64,000 nt of DNA from Cellulomonas xiejunii (lineage in GTDB: Bacteria > Actinomycetota > Actinomycetes > Actinomycetales > Cellulomonadaceae), in NCBI RefSeq assembly GCF_024508315.1, contig NZ_CP101987.1, forward strand, positions 372,001 to 436,000, given 5' to 3'. Of this stretch, positions 8,562 to 17,130 are shown piece after piece. The position numbers and the translations under genes were made by a program. Every line of letters begins with the position of its first letter. Positions within the stretch are counted from its first letter, which is position 1. A model generated the notes under the pieces. The model was not told where the DNA came from. It saw nothing but the letters and a program-made list of their open reading frames with translations, and searched no databases.

Positions 8562-9553
8562 CAGTCGACGACGACGAGCGTGTCGAGGTCGGGGGCCTGG
8601 TCGAAGAACTCGTGCTCCACGGCGAGGTCCGCCAGGCCCTGCAGCACGTCACGGTCGATCTCGGTGGAGAACTGCGGGAGCCGGAGGTTGGCTGCGGCCG
8701 GCTCGGGCAGCGACATCTCGTCGACGAGCGACTGCCGGACGGCCTCGTCGTTGTCCGCGGCCCACGCGAACGCGGCCGTGAAGGCCTCGCGCACGGCGTC
8801 GACCAGCTCGGGGTCGTCGGCGACCGTCGCGCCGGTGGTCTGCAGGACGAGGGTCGGAAGGCCGGGCAGCACGGACTGGTACGGGTCGACGACCCGCGCG
8901 CCGCCGGCGCCGAGGATGATCGACACGAACGGCTCGGGCACCCAGGCGGCGTCGATGTTGCCCGCGTCGAGCTGGGCCTGCGCGTCGGGGAAGGCGACCT
9001 CGACGAACTCGATGGTGCCCGGGTCGCCGCCGTCCTCCTCGACCGCCGCCATGATCGTGAGGTCACCGGCCGCGCCGAGCGAGTTCACCGCGACCTTCTT
9101 GCCCGCGAGGTCGGCGGGCGACGTGATGTCGCTGCCGGCGCCCACGACGACCGAGTTGATGTCGTCCCCCTCGGTCAGGCTCTGCGCGTAGTTGGCGACG
9201 ATCTTGACGTCGAGGCCCTGCAAGCCCGCGCGCATCGCGCCGAAGGGCTGGCCGACGGAGAAGTCGATGTCACCGTTGACGAGGGCCGGCATGGCCTGCG
9301 CGCCGCCCTGGATGGGCTGGACCGTGACGTCGAGCCCGTGCTCGGCGAAGATGCCGGCCTCCACGGCGGCCCACAGGGGAGCCGTCTCGCTGATGCTGAG
9401 CGCCCCGATGGTGACGGCGCGGGGGTTGTCGGCGTCCGGTGCGGCCGACGCCTCCGGCTCGGCGCCGGGCGCGGGGTCGGACGAGGAGCACGCGGCCAGT
9501 CCGAGCGACAGCGCCGCGACGAGCGCCGCCACGAGAGCGGGACGTCGGTTCAT
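8561..9553 (-). CDS. ABC importer solute-binding lipoprotein, SsuA/NMT1 type
   Basis: A lipoprotein of 330 residues with signal peptide and lipobox LAAC (Cys22), followed by a disordered SSSDPAPGAEPEAS stretch. The body is an NMT1/SsuA-type periplasmic-binding fold: VTIGALSISETAPLWAAVEAG, then FAEHGLDVTVQPIQGGAQAM, then WVPEPFVS further on. It would capture the substrate outside the membrane and hand it to the two permeases. The start ATG at 9553 has GAGGACC upstream; it is the first gene of the operon. Binding specificity cannot be read, but the divergent PaaX-family gene suggests an aromatic acid. Confidence 0.94.
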   Translation of the reverse strand: MNRRPALVAALVAALSLGLAACSSSDPAPGAEPEASAAPDADNPRAVTIGALSISETAPLWAAVEAGIFAEHGLDVTVQPIQGGAQAMPALVNGDIDFSVGQPFGAMRAGLQGLDVKIVANYAQSLTEGDDINSVVVGAGSDITSPADLAGKKVAVNSLGAAGDLTIMAAVEEDGGDPGTIEFVEVAFPDAQAQLDAGNIDAAWVPEPFVSIILGAGGARVVDPYQSVLPGLPTLVLQTTGATVADDPELVDAVREAFTAAFAWAADNDEAVRQSLVDEMSLPEPAAANLRLPQFSTEIDRDVLQGLADLAVEHEFFDQAPDLDTLVVVD

Positions 9554-9654
9554 GGGGTCCTCAATTCTCCGTTGAATCTCGGGTGACGGGCGGTCTGCAC
9601 CGCGCGCCGTCGAGACCGACCAGCGCTCGGACCATGCATGACACTCGTCCAGCA

Positions 9655-9683
9655 ATCGTGCAGTCGAATGTCACATGTGTCAA
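9655..9683 (-). promoter_or_regulatory. Promoter of the ABC importer operon with overlapping operator
   Basis: Reading the minus strand, TTGACA (9683-9678), a 17-bp spacer and CACGAT (9660-9655) form a near-consensus promoter about 100 bp before the lipoprotein gene. The near-perfect palindrome TGTCACATGTGTCA (9669-9682) covers the -35 box, a position suited to repression by the divergent PaaX protein. Confidence 0.5.
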
Positions 9684-9740
9684 TGATCCGGAACTGCCCG
9701 ACGCGGGTCGGTGACCGGCCTCCGTGCGAGAATCGCGCGC

Positions 9741-10604
9741 ATGTCGACGCCGCCCGGGGACGCGCCCGGCCCGGAGCCCGCCGGGGTCCGACGGCGACCG
9801 GAGCAGCTGCTGCTGGCGTTCATGGGCGAGCTCATGGTGGCCGGCGGCACGGGGCCGCTGCCGGCGTCCGTGCTCATCGCCGTGCTCGGCGAGCTGGGGG
9901 TCGGGCAGGCCGCGACGCGGGCGGCGCTGAGCCGGATGGCGGCCCGCCACCTGCTCGCCCCCGTGCGCGTCGGGCGCACCGTCTCCTACGGGCTCACGCC
10001 GGAGAGTGCGCGGGTGCTGGAGGAGGCGCGGGGCCGCGTCTTCGACGACGACCCCTTCGCCCCGCACGGCAGCGGGTGGACGCTCGTCAGCTTCTCCGTG
10101 CCGGAGCGTCGGCGGGACGTGCGGCACCGCGTGCGCGCCCAGCTGGCGTGGGCCGGCTTCGGGCTGCTGCGCGACGGTCTGTGGATCGCGCCGGGGGAGG
10201 TCGACGTCGCGCAGGCCCTCGGCGGGGTGCAGGACGACGGGCCGGACGACGGCCCGCTCGACGACGGCGAGCTGGAGCTCCTGGCGTTCCGCGCGCACGA
10301 GGTGCCGGGCTTCTCGGCCGCGCGCAGCGTCCGGACGGCCTGGCGGCTCGAGGCGATGCGGGCGCGGCACGAGCAGTTCCAGGACCGCTGGGCGGACCGC
10401 GCGCCCGACGTCGACCACGCGCTGCGCGACGTGACGGCGCTGGTCGCCGACTGGCTGGACCTGCTGCGGGCGGTCCCGCGGCTCCCGGCCGAGCACCTCT
10501 CGCCGGACTGGCCGGCGGCGCGGTCCGTCGGGACGTTCCGTCGCCTGCACGCCGCCCTCGCGGGGCCGGCGCAGGCCGATCTCGCCCGGCGGCTCACGGC
10601 CTGA
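9741..10604 (+). CDS. PaaX family transcriptional repressor (first copy)
   Basis: Protein of 287 residues in PaaX layout: N-terminal winged helix (LLLAFMGELMVAGGTGPLPASVLIAVLGEL...ATRAALSRMAARHLL, about 15-75), a central domain with WTLVSFSVPERRRDVRHRVRAQLAWAGF (about 105-135), and a C-terminal helical domain. PaaX proteins repress aromatic catabolic genes and let go when an aryl-CoA thioester binds. It diverges from the ABC operon and is followed by the CoA-ligase operon, so it could control both. ATG at 9741 is chosen; GTG at 9711 would add 10 residues. Confidence 0.88.
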   Translation: MSTPPGDAPGPEPAGVRRRPEQLLLAFMGELMVAGGTGPLPASVLIAVLGELGVGQAATRAALSRMAARHLLAPVRVGRTVSYGLTPESARVLEEARGRVFDDDPFAPHGSGWTLVSFSVPERRRDVRHRVRAQLAWAGFGLLRDGLWIAPGEVDVAQALGGVQDDGPDDGPLDDGELELLAFRAHEVPGFSAARSVRTAWRLEAMRARHEQFQDRWADRAPDVDHALRDVTALVADWLDLLRAVPRLPAEHLSPDWPAARSVGTFRRLHAALAGPAQADLARRLTA

Positions 10605-10663
10605 GCGGGCGGCGAACTCCGCGCCGGACCCGGCGGGGCCACCCTCGTCATTCGACAGAGTTC

Positions 10664-10714
10664 TGACGATCGTCACCGAAATGGTTGACGTCGGCTGCTC
10701 GGGGCAGGCACGAT
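10664..10714 (+). promoter_or_regulatory. Candidate promoter and operator of the CoA-ligase operon
   Basis: A perfect 12-bp palindrome TGACGATCGTCA (10664-10675) lies 9 bp upstream of a -35 box TTGACG (10685-10690). An 18-bp spacer and CACGAT (10709-10714) follow. The acyl-CoA ligase GTG is 57 bp downstream. Factor and strength are inferred. Confidence 0.42.
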
Positions 10715-10770
10715 GCCACGTCATCGCACCGCCGCGACCCGCGTGCGGTCCGCCCACGAGGATGTGAGCA

Positions 10771-12495
10771 GTGGCAGACGTCCCGCCGTCGTCCGGTGAC
10801 CTGGATCGCGCCAACTACGCGACGATCTGGGACGCCGTGGCGCGCGCCGTGCCGGACCGCGTCGCAGTGCACGCCGACGGCGCGGACGTCACCTACGCCG
10901 CCTTCGAGGAGCTCGCCGCACGCCTCGCCGCGACCTTCGTCGCGCACGGCCTGGGCCCCGACTCGACCGTCGCGATCTTCATGTACAACCGCGTCGAGTA
11001 CCTGACCACGCTGTACGCCGCGTACAAGATCGGCGCGATCCCGGTCAACATCAACTTCCGCTACCACGGTGCCGAGCTGGCCGAGCTGCTGGAGATGTCG
11101 CGGCCGTCCGCGCTCGTCTACCCCAGCAGCCTCGCCGCCGCCGTGGTCGGCGCCGCCGGGCGCGTCCCGCTGCCGGGCCTCGTCCTCGTCGTCCCGGACA
11201 CGGCGCACGACGACGCCGACCAGGCGGTCGGTGCGGCGGACGCCGTGCCACCCGTCCCCGGGGTGCCCTTCGCGTCCGCGCTCGACGCCCCGCCGCTCCC
11301 ACCGCACCCCCGCGGGCCGGACCACAAGATCTTCATGTTCACCGGGGGCACGACCGGCCGCCCCAAGGCGGTCGTCTGGACCCACGGCAACCTGTTCGAC
11401 AGCCAGCTGTTCTCGATCTACGGCTCCCTGCCCGTGGACGTCCCGACGTCCCTCGACGACGTCACGCAGGTCGCCGCGCGCGAGGACCTGCCGCGCACGG
11501 TGTGCCTGCCGCTGCCGCCGATGATGCACGCGACGGCCCTGTTCAACGTGATGAACGCGATGGTCCTCGGCGGCACGGTCGTGTTCCTCACCGCCGCCCG
11601 GTTCGACCCGCGCGCGGCAGTCCGCGCCGTCGAGGAGCACGGCGTCACGCGCCTCGTCGTCGCGGGCAACGCGATCGTCGGGCCGCTCGTCGACGCGCTC
11701 GAGGCGGGGGCCGGTGACATCTCGTGCCTCAACACGGTCCTGAGCTCCGGCATGGTCTGGTCCGACGACCTCAAGGCCCGGCTGATCGCCCACGCGCCGG
11801 GCGCGACCCTCATCGACATCATCGGGTCGAGCGAGGGCGGGCCGTTCGCCTACGGCGTCGTGCGCGGCCCGGACGACCTGCCGTCCCGGCCGCGGCTCGC
11901 ACCCGGGGCGGTCGTCCTGGCGCCCGACCTGACGCCGGTCCACGACGTGGGGGAGACCGGGATGCTCGCGTACCGCGGCGCGATGCCCCTGGGGTACCAC
12001 GACGACCCGGCCCGCACCGCCGAGACGTACCCCGTGATCGACGGCGTGCGCCACGTCATGCCGGGCGACTGGGTGCGCGTCCTGGGCGACGGGTACGTCG
12101 AGATGCTCGGGCGGGGGTCCGGGGTCGTGAACACCGGCGGGGAGAAGGTCTTCCCCGGCGAGGTCGAGAAGGTGCTGCTCGCGCTGCCCGGCGTCGTCGA
12201 TGCCGTCGTCCTCGGGCTGCCGGACCCGCGCTGGGGCGAGGTCGTCACGGCCGTCGTCGTCACCGCGCCCGGCGCGCCGCTCACGCCCGAGCAGGTCCAG
12301 GACGAGGTCGGCCGGCGCCTGGCCGGGTACAAGAAGCCACGCCGCCTGTACGTGGTCGACGAGCTCGCGCGCAGCCCCAGCGGCAAGGTCGACATGCACC
12401 GGCTGCGTCGGCGCATCACCGAGGTCGAGGTCCCCGTGCTCGTGGACCCGGTCGCCGCACCCGACACCGCACCCGACGCCGAGAGGACCCCGTGA
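10771..12495 (+). CDS. Acyl-CoA/aryl-CoA ligase (AMP-binding, FadD-like)
   Basis: An adenylate-forming enzyme of 574 residues. Motifs: ATP-binding P-loop FTGGTTGRPKAVVWTHGN (about 190-207), A5 region IDIIGSSEGGPF, A7/A8 hinge GDWVRVLGDGYVEMLGRGSG with NTGGEKVFPGEVEKVL, and the catalytic lysine in SPSGKVDMHRL near the C-terminus. It should activate a carboxylic acid with ATP and CoA. It is first in an operon with thiolase, MaoC hydratase and SDR genes, the set needed to shorten an unsaturated acyl side chain. With the neighbouring gentisate genes this favours an aryl-propenoic acid as substrate, but fatty or steroid acids cannot be excluded. Confidence 0.92.
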   Translation: MADVPPSSGDLDRANYATIWDAVARAVPDRVAVHADGADVTYAAFEELAARLAATFVAHGLGPDSTVAIFMYNRVEYLTTLYAAYKIGAIPVNINFRYHGAELAELLEMSRPSALVYPSSLAAAVVGAAGRVPLPGLVLVVPDTAHDDADQAVGAADAVPPVPGVPFASALDAPPLPPHPRGPDHKIFMFTGGTTGRPKAVVWTHGNLFDSQLFSIYGSLPVDVPTSLDDVTQVAAREDLPRTVCLPLPPMMHATALFNVMNAMVLGGTVVFLTAARFDPRAAVRAVEEHGVTRLVVAGNAIVGPLVDALEAGAGDISCLNTVLSSGMVWSDDLKARLIAHAPGATLIDIIGSSEGGPFAYGVVRGPDDLPSRPRLAPGAVVLAPDLTPVHDVGETGMLAYRGAMPLGYHDDPARTAETYPVIDGVRHVMPGDWVRVLGDGYVEMLGRGSGVVNTGGEKVFPGEVEKVLLALPGVVDAVVLGLPDPRWGEVVTAVVVTAPGAPLTPEQVQDEVGRRLAGYKKPRRLYVVDELARSPSGKVDMHRLRRRITEVEVPVLVDPVAAPDTAPDAERTP

Positions 12496-13679
12496 AGTTC
12501 ACCGACGCCCACATCCCGTTCGGCATGAGCTGGACCTCGCCCTTCGCCAAGTGGCAGGGACCGCTGGCGGAGGTCAACAGCCTGGACCTCGCGGTCGACG
12601 TCACGGGCCGCGCCCTGGCCGACCGCGGGCTGCCGCCCGAGGAGATCACCGAGTGGACGCTGGGGTGCACGGTCCCGCAGCAGCACTCCTTCTACGGCGT
12701 CACCCTCGTCTCGCGCCGCCTCGGCGCCGGGGACCATGGGGGGCCGTGGATCTCGCGGGCGTGCGCGACGTCGGCCGCCGTCATCGAGCACCTCGCCGCG
12801 CAGGTGCAGCTCGGTGCGCACACGACGACGATCGGCGTCGTCACCGACCGCACCAGCAACGGTCCGCTCATGCTCTGGAGCAGCGCGGCGAGCCCGGGGG
12901 GCGCGCCCACCAGCGAGCACTGGGTGCTGGACCCGATGAAGCTCGACCCGACCACCGGGCAGAGCATGAACGACACGGCCGAGAACACCGCGCGCGCCGC
13001 GGGCTACACGCGCGAGCAGGTCGACGAGGTCGCGCTGCTGCGGCACGAGCAGTACCGCAGCGCGCTGGCCGACGACCGCGCGGTCCAGCGCGCCTACATG
13101 GTGCCGGTGCGCATCCCGACGCGCCGCGGCGAGGAGTGGGTGACCGAGGACCACGGGGTCTTCCCGACGACGGCCGAGGGGCTGGCCCGGTTGCGGCCCG
13201 TGACGCCCGACGGCGTCGTGACGTACGGCGCGCAGACGCACCCCGCCGACGGCTGCGCGGGCGTCGTCGTCGCGAGCGCCGCCCGGGCGCGTGACCTCGG
13301 CGGCGGCGTGACCGCGCAGGTCCTCGCGACCGGCTTCGCGCGCGCGGAGCCCGCGTACATGCCGCAGGCGCCCGTGCCCGCGGCCCGGCGCGCGCTCGCG
13401 GACGCGGGCGTGGACGTCGCGGACCTCGACGTCGTGACGACGCACAACCCGTTCGCGGTCAACGACCTGTGGTTCGCCGAGCAGACCGGCTTCCCGCTCG
13501 AGCGCATGAACCCGTACGGCTCGTCGCTCGTCTACGGCCACCCGCAGGGCCCGACCGGCGCCCGCGCCGTGACCGAGCTGATCCACGCGCTGCACGCCCG
13601 GGGTGGGGGGATCGGCCTGTTCACCGGCTGCGCCGCGGGCGACTCCGCCGGGGCCGTCGTCGTGCGCGTCGACGGGTGA
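12492..13679 (+). CDS. Thiolase-superfamily acyltransferase
   Basis: A thiolase-fold protein of 395 residues. A nucleophilic Cys lies in RACATSAAV (about residue 90), NPFAVNDLWF and NPYGSSLVYGHPQGPTGAR supply the His loop, and GCAAGDSAGAVVV replaces the usual C-terminal CxGGGxG. It probably cleaves a 3-ketoacyl-CoA thiolytically, releasing acetyl-CoA and a shortened (possibly aryl) acyl-CoA. The GTG start overlaps the ligase stop as GTGA. The altered C-terminal motif puts it nearer the SCP-x/Ltp-like and aromatic thiolases than the classical FadA group, so a non-degradative role is not ruled out. Confidence 0.87.
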   Translation: MKFTDAHIPFGMSWTSPFAKWQGPLAEVNSLDLAVDVTGRALADRGLPPEEITEWTLGCTVPQQHSFYGVTLVSRRLGAGDHGGPWISRACATSAAVIEHLAAQVQLGAHTTTIGVVTDRTSNGPLMLWSSAASPGGAPTSEHWVLDPMKLDPTTGQSMNDTAENTARAAGYTREQVDEVALLRHEQYRSALADDRAVQRAYMVPVRIPTRRGEEWVTEDHGVFPTTAEGLARLRPVTPDGVVTYGAQTHPADGCAGVVVASAARARDLGGGVTAQVLATGFARAEPAYMPQAPVPAARRALADAGVDVADLDVVTTHNPFAVNDLWFAEQTGFPLERMNPYGSSLVYGHPQGPTGARAVTELIHALHARGGGIGLFTGCAAGDSAGAVVVRVDG

Positions 13680-13809
13680 GCGACGCCGACCCGGGACCGA
13701 CGGCGCCGGACGGCCGGCACCGACCACCGACCCCACCCGACCACCGACCCCACCCGACCCGGACCCGACCCGACCTCGACCCGACCCGACGACCGACGGA
13801 GCGCACCTC
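13680..13809 (+). repeat. Degenerate CCGACC-rich repeat between thiolase and MaoC genes
   Basis: After the thiolase stop come about 100 bp built from variants of CCGACC and CACCCGACC, almost entirely C, G and A on the plus strand, then GACGGAG as a possible ribosome-binding site for the MaoC gene. The bias would leave the mRNA poor in structure. This is the only sizeable gap in an otherwise overlapping operon. Confidence 0.6.
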
Positions 13810-14310
13810 ATGACCGAACCCGCAGCCGCCACCACCGCACCCGGCGAGTCGGCCCCGACCCGGACGACGGTCGCCCTGGCCGACCTGCCGTCGCTCGTCG
13901 GCACGACGTTCGGCCCGTCGTCCTGGCGCACCATCACCCAGGAGCAGGTCGACCGGTTCGCCGACCTGACCGGTGACCACAACCCGATCCACCTGGACCC
14001 CGAGTACGCCGCGGGTACGCCGTTCGGCGGGACGATCGTCCACGGCTACCTCACGCTCGCGCTCGTCGTGCCGCTCATGGCGGAGGTCGTCGAGGTGACG
14101 GGGGTGGGCACGGGGGTCAACTACGGGCTCGACCGTCTGCGGTTCCCGGCGCCCGTGCGGGTCGGGTCGCGCATCCGCGTGGCGTCGACGCTGTCCGCCG
14201 TCACCGAGGTGGCGGGCGGGTACCAGGCCGTCTTCGAGAACACCTTCGAGGCCGAGGGGCTGACCAAGCCCGCGGCGGTCGCCGTGATGATCGTGCGGTA
14301 CTACGCGTGA
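13810..14310 (+). CDS. MaoC-like enoyl-CoA hydratase
   Basis: A single hot-dog-fold protein of 166 residues. The hydratase-2 motif is present: FADLTGDHNPIHLDPEYA followed by FGGTIVHGYLTLAL, supplying the Asp and His that add water across a 2-enoyl-CoA double bond. The first 35 residues are Ala/Thr/Pro-rich and probably disordered. The SDR gene overlaps its 3' end by 4 bases. In this operon it would hydrate the unsaturated acyl-CoA made by the ligase; no acyl-CoA dehydrogenase is encoded nearby to create the double bond. Confidence 0.9.
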   Translation: MTEPAAATTAPGESAPTRTTVALADLPSLVGTTFGPSSWRTITQEQVDRFADLTGDHNPIHLDPEYAAGTPFGGTIVHGYLTLALVVPLMAEVVEVTGVGTGVNYGLDRLRFPAPVRVGSRIRVASTLSAVTEVAGGYQAVFENTFEAEGLTKPAAVAVMIVRYYA

Positions 14311-15236
14311 GCGCGGGCGCGGGCGTCGACCTGACCGGCAAGGGCGCCGTCGTCACCGGCAGCGGGCGAGGGCTGGGCCGGGCGTACGCGCAGGCACTGG
14401 CGGCCGCGGGCGCCGGCGTGGTGGTCAACGACGTCGACGCCGAGACCGCGCAGGCGACCGTCGACGCGATCGTCGCCGATGGGGGCTCGGCCGTCGCCGT
14501 CGTCGCGCCCGTGGGGCCCACAGCGACCGCCGACCGGCTCGTCGCCGCGGCCGTCGAGGCCTTCGGACGCCTCGACGTGCTCGTCACCAACGCCGGCGTG
14601 CTGCGTGACCGCGTGCTGTGGAAGACGACCGACGAGGACTTCGACCTGGTCGTCGACACGCACCTGCGGGGCACGTTCACGTGCGCGCGGGCCGCCGCCG
14701 CCCAGATGCGCGAGCGTGGCGAGGGCGGGCGGATCGTGCTCGTCGGCTCGCCCGCCGGGCAGCACGGCAACTTCGGCCAGACGAGCTACGCGGCGGCGAA
14801 GGCGGGGATCGTCGCGATGGCCCGGACGTGGTCGCTCGAGCTGGCGCGGGCCGGGATCACCGTCAACGCCGTCGTGCCGACCGCGATCACCGCGATGACC
14901 GCGACCATCCCGGTCTACGCGGAGGTCGCCGCGGCCTACGACCGGGGGGAGCCGCTGCCGCGGACCGTGCGCCAGGAGCACGCGCTGGGCGGACCCGAGG
15001 ACGTCGCACCGCTCGTGGTGTGGCTCGCGTCGGAGGCGTCCGCGGGCGTCACCGGGCAGGCGATCGGCATCGGCGGGGACAAGCTGTCGGTCTACTCCGT
15101 CCCGCAGGAGCTCGCCGTGACGTACCGGGAGGGCGGGTGGAGCGCCGAGGCGATCGGTGAGGCGTGGGGGAGCACGTTCGGGCCGCACCTGCAGCCCAGC
15201 GGGATCACCCTGCCGCCGCTCGAACCGCCGACGTGA
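14307..15236 (+). CDS. SDR-family 3-hydroxyacyl-CoA dehydrogenase-like protein
   Basis: Short-chain dehydrogenase of 309 residues. The nucleotide site is VVTGSGRGLGRAYAQAL, NAG is in VTNAGVLRD, and the catalytic Ser and YxxxK lie in VGSPAG and SYAAAKAG. The C-terminal extension after residue 250 (YSVPQELAVTYREGGWSAEAIGEAWG) resembles that of the dehydrogenase part of peroxisomal multifunctional proteins, which oxidise 3-hydroxyacyl-CoA and usually work with MaoC hydratases. Its GTG overlaps the MaoC stop (GTGA). The 3' end overlaps the convergent PaaX gene by 32 bp. Confidence 0.9.
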   Translation: MSAGAGVDLTGKGAVVTGSGRGLGRAYAQALAAAGAGVVVNDVDAETAQATVDAIVADGGSAVAVVAPVGPTATADRLVAAAVEAFGRLDVLVTNAGVLRDRVLWKTTDEDFDLVVDTHLRGTFTCARAAAAQMRERGEGGRIVLVGSPAGQHGNFGQTSYAAAKAGIVAMARTWSLELARAGITVNAVVPTAITAMTATIPVYAEVAAAYDRGEPLPRTVRQEHALGGPEDVAPLVVWLASEASAGVTGQAIGIGGDKLSVYSVPQELAVTYREGGWSAEAIGEAWGSTFGPHLQPSGITLPPLEPPT

Positions 15237-16164
15237 CGGGGACGGGGCGCGGACCGGGTGGGTCCGCGACGACCGAGAACTGGACGACGCGGTCGGCGAG
15301 CTCGGGCGCGTAGCCGCTGATGACCTGCCGCACCCGCACCGAGGCCGGGGCGCCGAGCTGCTCGTACGTGTCGAGGAAGAGGTCACGCGCGCGGTCCCGC
15401 GGCCAGTCCGCGGGCAGCAGCCGGCGCGGCAGGTCCGGGTCCACGCCGGGGAACGCGCGCCAGGCGTCCATGAGCTCGGTGCGCTTGACGAGCGCCTCGA
15501 CGGGGGAGATGGCCCCCTTGTTGAGGGCCGCGTGGGTGGGCTCCCAGGTGGCGACGAAGCCGCGGTAGAGCTCGGCCAGGCCGTCCAGGTCCCACGCGCT
15601 CTCGGGTGCCAGGGCCGCGTCGGGCAGCGGCGGGCAGGCTGCGACGAAGGCCGTCGCACGCGTGACGCCGAGGTCCCCGAGCTCGGCGAGCGCCTCGTCG
15701 TGACGCGCGTGCGGGGAGATCCACAGGGCGTCGTACAGCGGCGCGAACCCGAGCCAGCGCAGCCGCGTGCGCAGGGCCTCGCGCGCCGAGCGGTTCGCCT
15801 CCGGCACCGAGAACGCCACGAGGCTCCAGCGTCCGTCCCAGTCGGCGCCGTCCCCGGCACCGAAGGCGACGATGCGCTCGGCGCCCGTGCGCATGATCGC
15901 CTGGGCGCGCGGGGTCAGGGAGTAGAACGTGTGGCGCCCGCTGCGCGCCGAGACCAGGAGGCCGTGCTTGACCATGCGGCTGAGCGCGGCCCGCGCGGCG
16001 ACGTCGCTGACGCCGAAGTCGGCGAGCAGGTCGACGAGCGCCGCCGACGGCAGCGGGTCGGTCTGGGCCCACCAGTAGTCGCCGAGCAGCGTCAGCAGCA
16101 GGCTCGGGGGCGACCCGGCGCGCGTGCGCGGGGCGCGCGGGTCGTCCTCGCTCGTCTGTGCCAC
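15205..16164 (-). CDS. PaaX family transcriptional repressor (second copy)
   Basis: Protein of 319 residues with PaaX architecture: N-terminal winged helix (LLLTLLGDYWWAQTDPLPSAALVDLLADFGVSDVAARAALSRMVKHGLL), the central WSLVAFSVPEANRSAREALRTRLRWLGF domain, and a C-terminal domain ending near VQFSVVADPPGP. The GTG at 16164 has GGAGGGG 6-7 bp upstream. It diverges from the FAH, acyl-CoA synthetase and monooxygenase operon, which it probably represses. Similarity to the PaaX at 9741 is clear across the middle domain, so the two may share operators and ligand. Confidence 0.9.
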   Translation of the reverse strand: MAQTSEDDPRAPRTRAGSPPSLLLTLLGDYWWAQTDPLPSAALVDLLADFGVSDVAARAALSRMVKHGLLVSARSGRHTFYSLTPRAQAIMRTGAERIVAFGAGDGADWDGRWSLVAFSVPEANRSAREALRTRLRWLGFAPLYDALWISPHARHDEALAELGDLGVTRATAFVAACPPLPDAALAPESAWDLDGLAELYRGFVATWEPTHAALNKGAISPVEALVKRTELMDAWRAFPGVDPDLPRRLLPADWPRDRARDLFLDTYEQLGAPASVRVRQVISGYAPELADRVVQFSVVADPPGPRPVPVTSAVRAAAG

Positions 16165-16207
16165 AGCGGGTCCCCTCCCTGCCGGTCGCCGCAGCCCGCG
16201 ACGATGC

Positions 16208-16247
16208 TTGACATATCTTACGTCGTCCGCAGATAGTCGTGTCACAT
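16208..16247 (+). promoter_or_regulatory. Promoter of the FAH/acyl-CoA synthetase/monooxygenase operon
   Basis: TTGACA (16208-16213), an 18-bp spacer and GATAGT (16232-16237) form a good promoter 35 bp before the FAH gene. The octamer TGTCACAT follows at 16240-16247. The same octamer begins the palindrome over the ABC operon promoter at 9669, hinting at a shared PaaX-type regulator. Confidence 0.5.
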
Positions 16248-16272
16248 TCGAGCGAGCCGGGAGCCACTGACG

Positions 16273-17130
16273 ATGAAGTTGGCCAGCACCCTGGACGGGC
16301 GCCTGCACGCCGTGCTGGACGACCGGTCGGTCGACCTGACTGACGCCCTCGGGCTGCGGCCCGGCGCCGGCGGCCCGCTGCTGGCGTTCCTGGAGCGCGG
16401 CGGCTCGCTGAGCGACCTGCACGGGCTCGACCTCGACGCGCTGCCGTCGCAGCCGACCGACCCGAGCCGCCTCGCCGCACCGATCGCGCGGCCCGGCAAG
16501 GTCGTCGGCGCGCCCGTCAACTACCTCGACCACCAGGCCGAGATGGGCGAGCAGCGGACCATCGCCGACTACGGGATGTTCCTCAAGGCGACCTCGTCGG
16601 TCATCGGGCCCACCGGGTCCATCCGGCTGCCGTACCTGGACGTGCGCACCGACCACGAGGGCGAGCTGGGCGTCGTCATCGGCCGCACGGCCCACCGGGT
16701 CCCCGCCGAGCGCGCGCTCGACCACGTCCTCGGGTACGCGCCCGTCCTCGACATCACCGTCCGGTCCGGCGAGGACCGCTCGACCCGCAAGTCCTTCGAC
16801 ACGTTCACGCCGTTCGGTCCCTGGGTGACGACCGCCGACGAGGTCCCCGACCCCGACGCGCTCGAGCTGCGCTGCTGGGTGGACGGCGAGCTGCGGCAGC
16901 ACGCCTCGACGGCCGACCTCATCTACGGCGTCGCCGAACTCATCTCCTACACGAGCCACGTCATGACCCTGCACCCCGGCGACGTGATCGCGACGGGCAC
17001 CCCGGCCGGCGTCGGGCCGATCGCCGCCGGTCAGCGCGTCGCGGTCGAGATCGAAGGGCTCGGCCGCCTCGACGTGGGCGTCACCGACGAGGGCGCGATC
17101 GCCTACACCGACCGGCCGGGGCGCCGGTGA
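16273..17130 (+). CDS. Fumarylacetoacetate hydrolase family protein (second)
   Basis: FAH-fold enzyme of 285 residues with a distinct N-terminal domain and the catalytic fold from about residue 75: GKVVGAPVNYLDH, metal-binding DHEGELGVVIG (about 132-142), RKSFDTFTPFGPW, and GDVIATGTPAGVG. FAH-like enzymes hydrolyse C-C bonds of 1,3-diketo acids or decarboxylate/hydrate ring-fission products. It is clearly different from the FAH at 2296, so it probably handles another intermediate of the aromatic route. It heads an operon with an ADP-forming acyl-CoA synthetase and a flavin monooxygenase. The exact reaction is unknown. Confidence 0.9.
   Translation: MKLASTLDGRLHAVLDDRSVDLTDALGLRPGAGGPLLAFLERGGSLSDLHGLDLDALPSQPTDPSRLAAPIARPGKVVGAPVNYLDHQAEMGEQRTIADYGMFLKATSSVIGPTGSIRLPYLDVRTDHEGELGVVIGRTAHRVPAERALDHVLGYAPVLDITVRSGEDRSTRKSFDTFTPFGPWVTTADEVPDPDALELRCWVDGELRQHASTADLIYGVAELISYTSHVMTLHPGDVIATGTPAGVGPIAAGQRVAVEIEGLGRLDVGVTDEGAIAYTDRPGRR

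Noticed and set aside
10648-12399. 583-residue minus-strand frame opposite the acyl-CoA ligase
   Set aside because: Shadow of a GC-rich coding strand; no recognisable motif and no start signal.
11850-13982. 710-residue open frame on the minus strand opposite the ligase, thiolase and MaoC genes
   Set aside because: Composition is Arg/Gly/Val-rich with no domain, and it mirrors the wobble-rich codons of convincing plus-strand genes.
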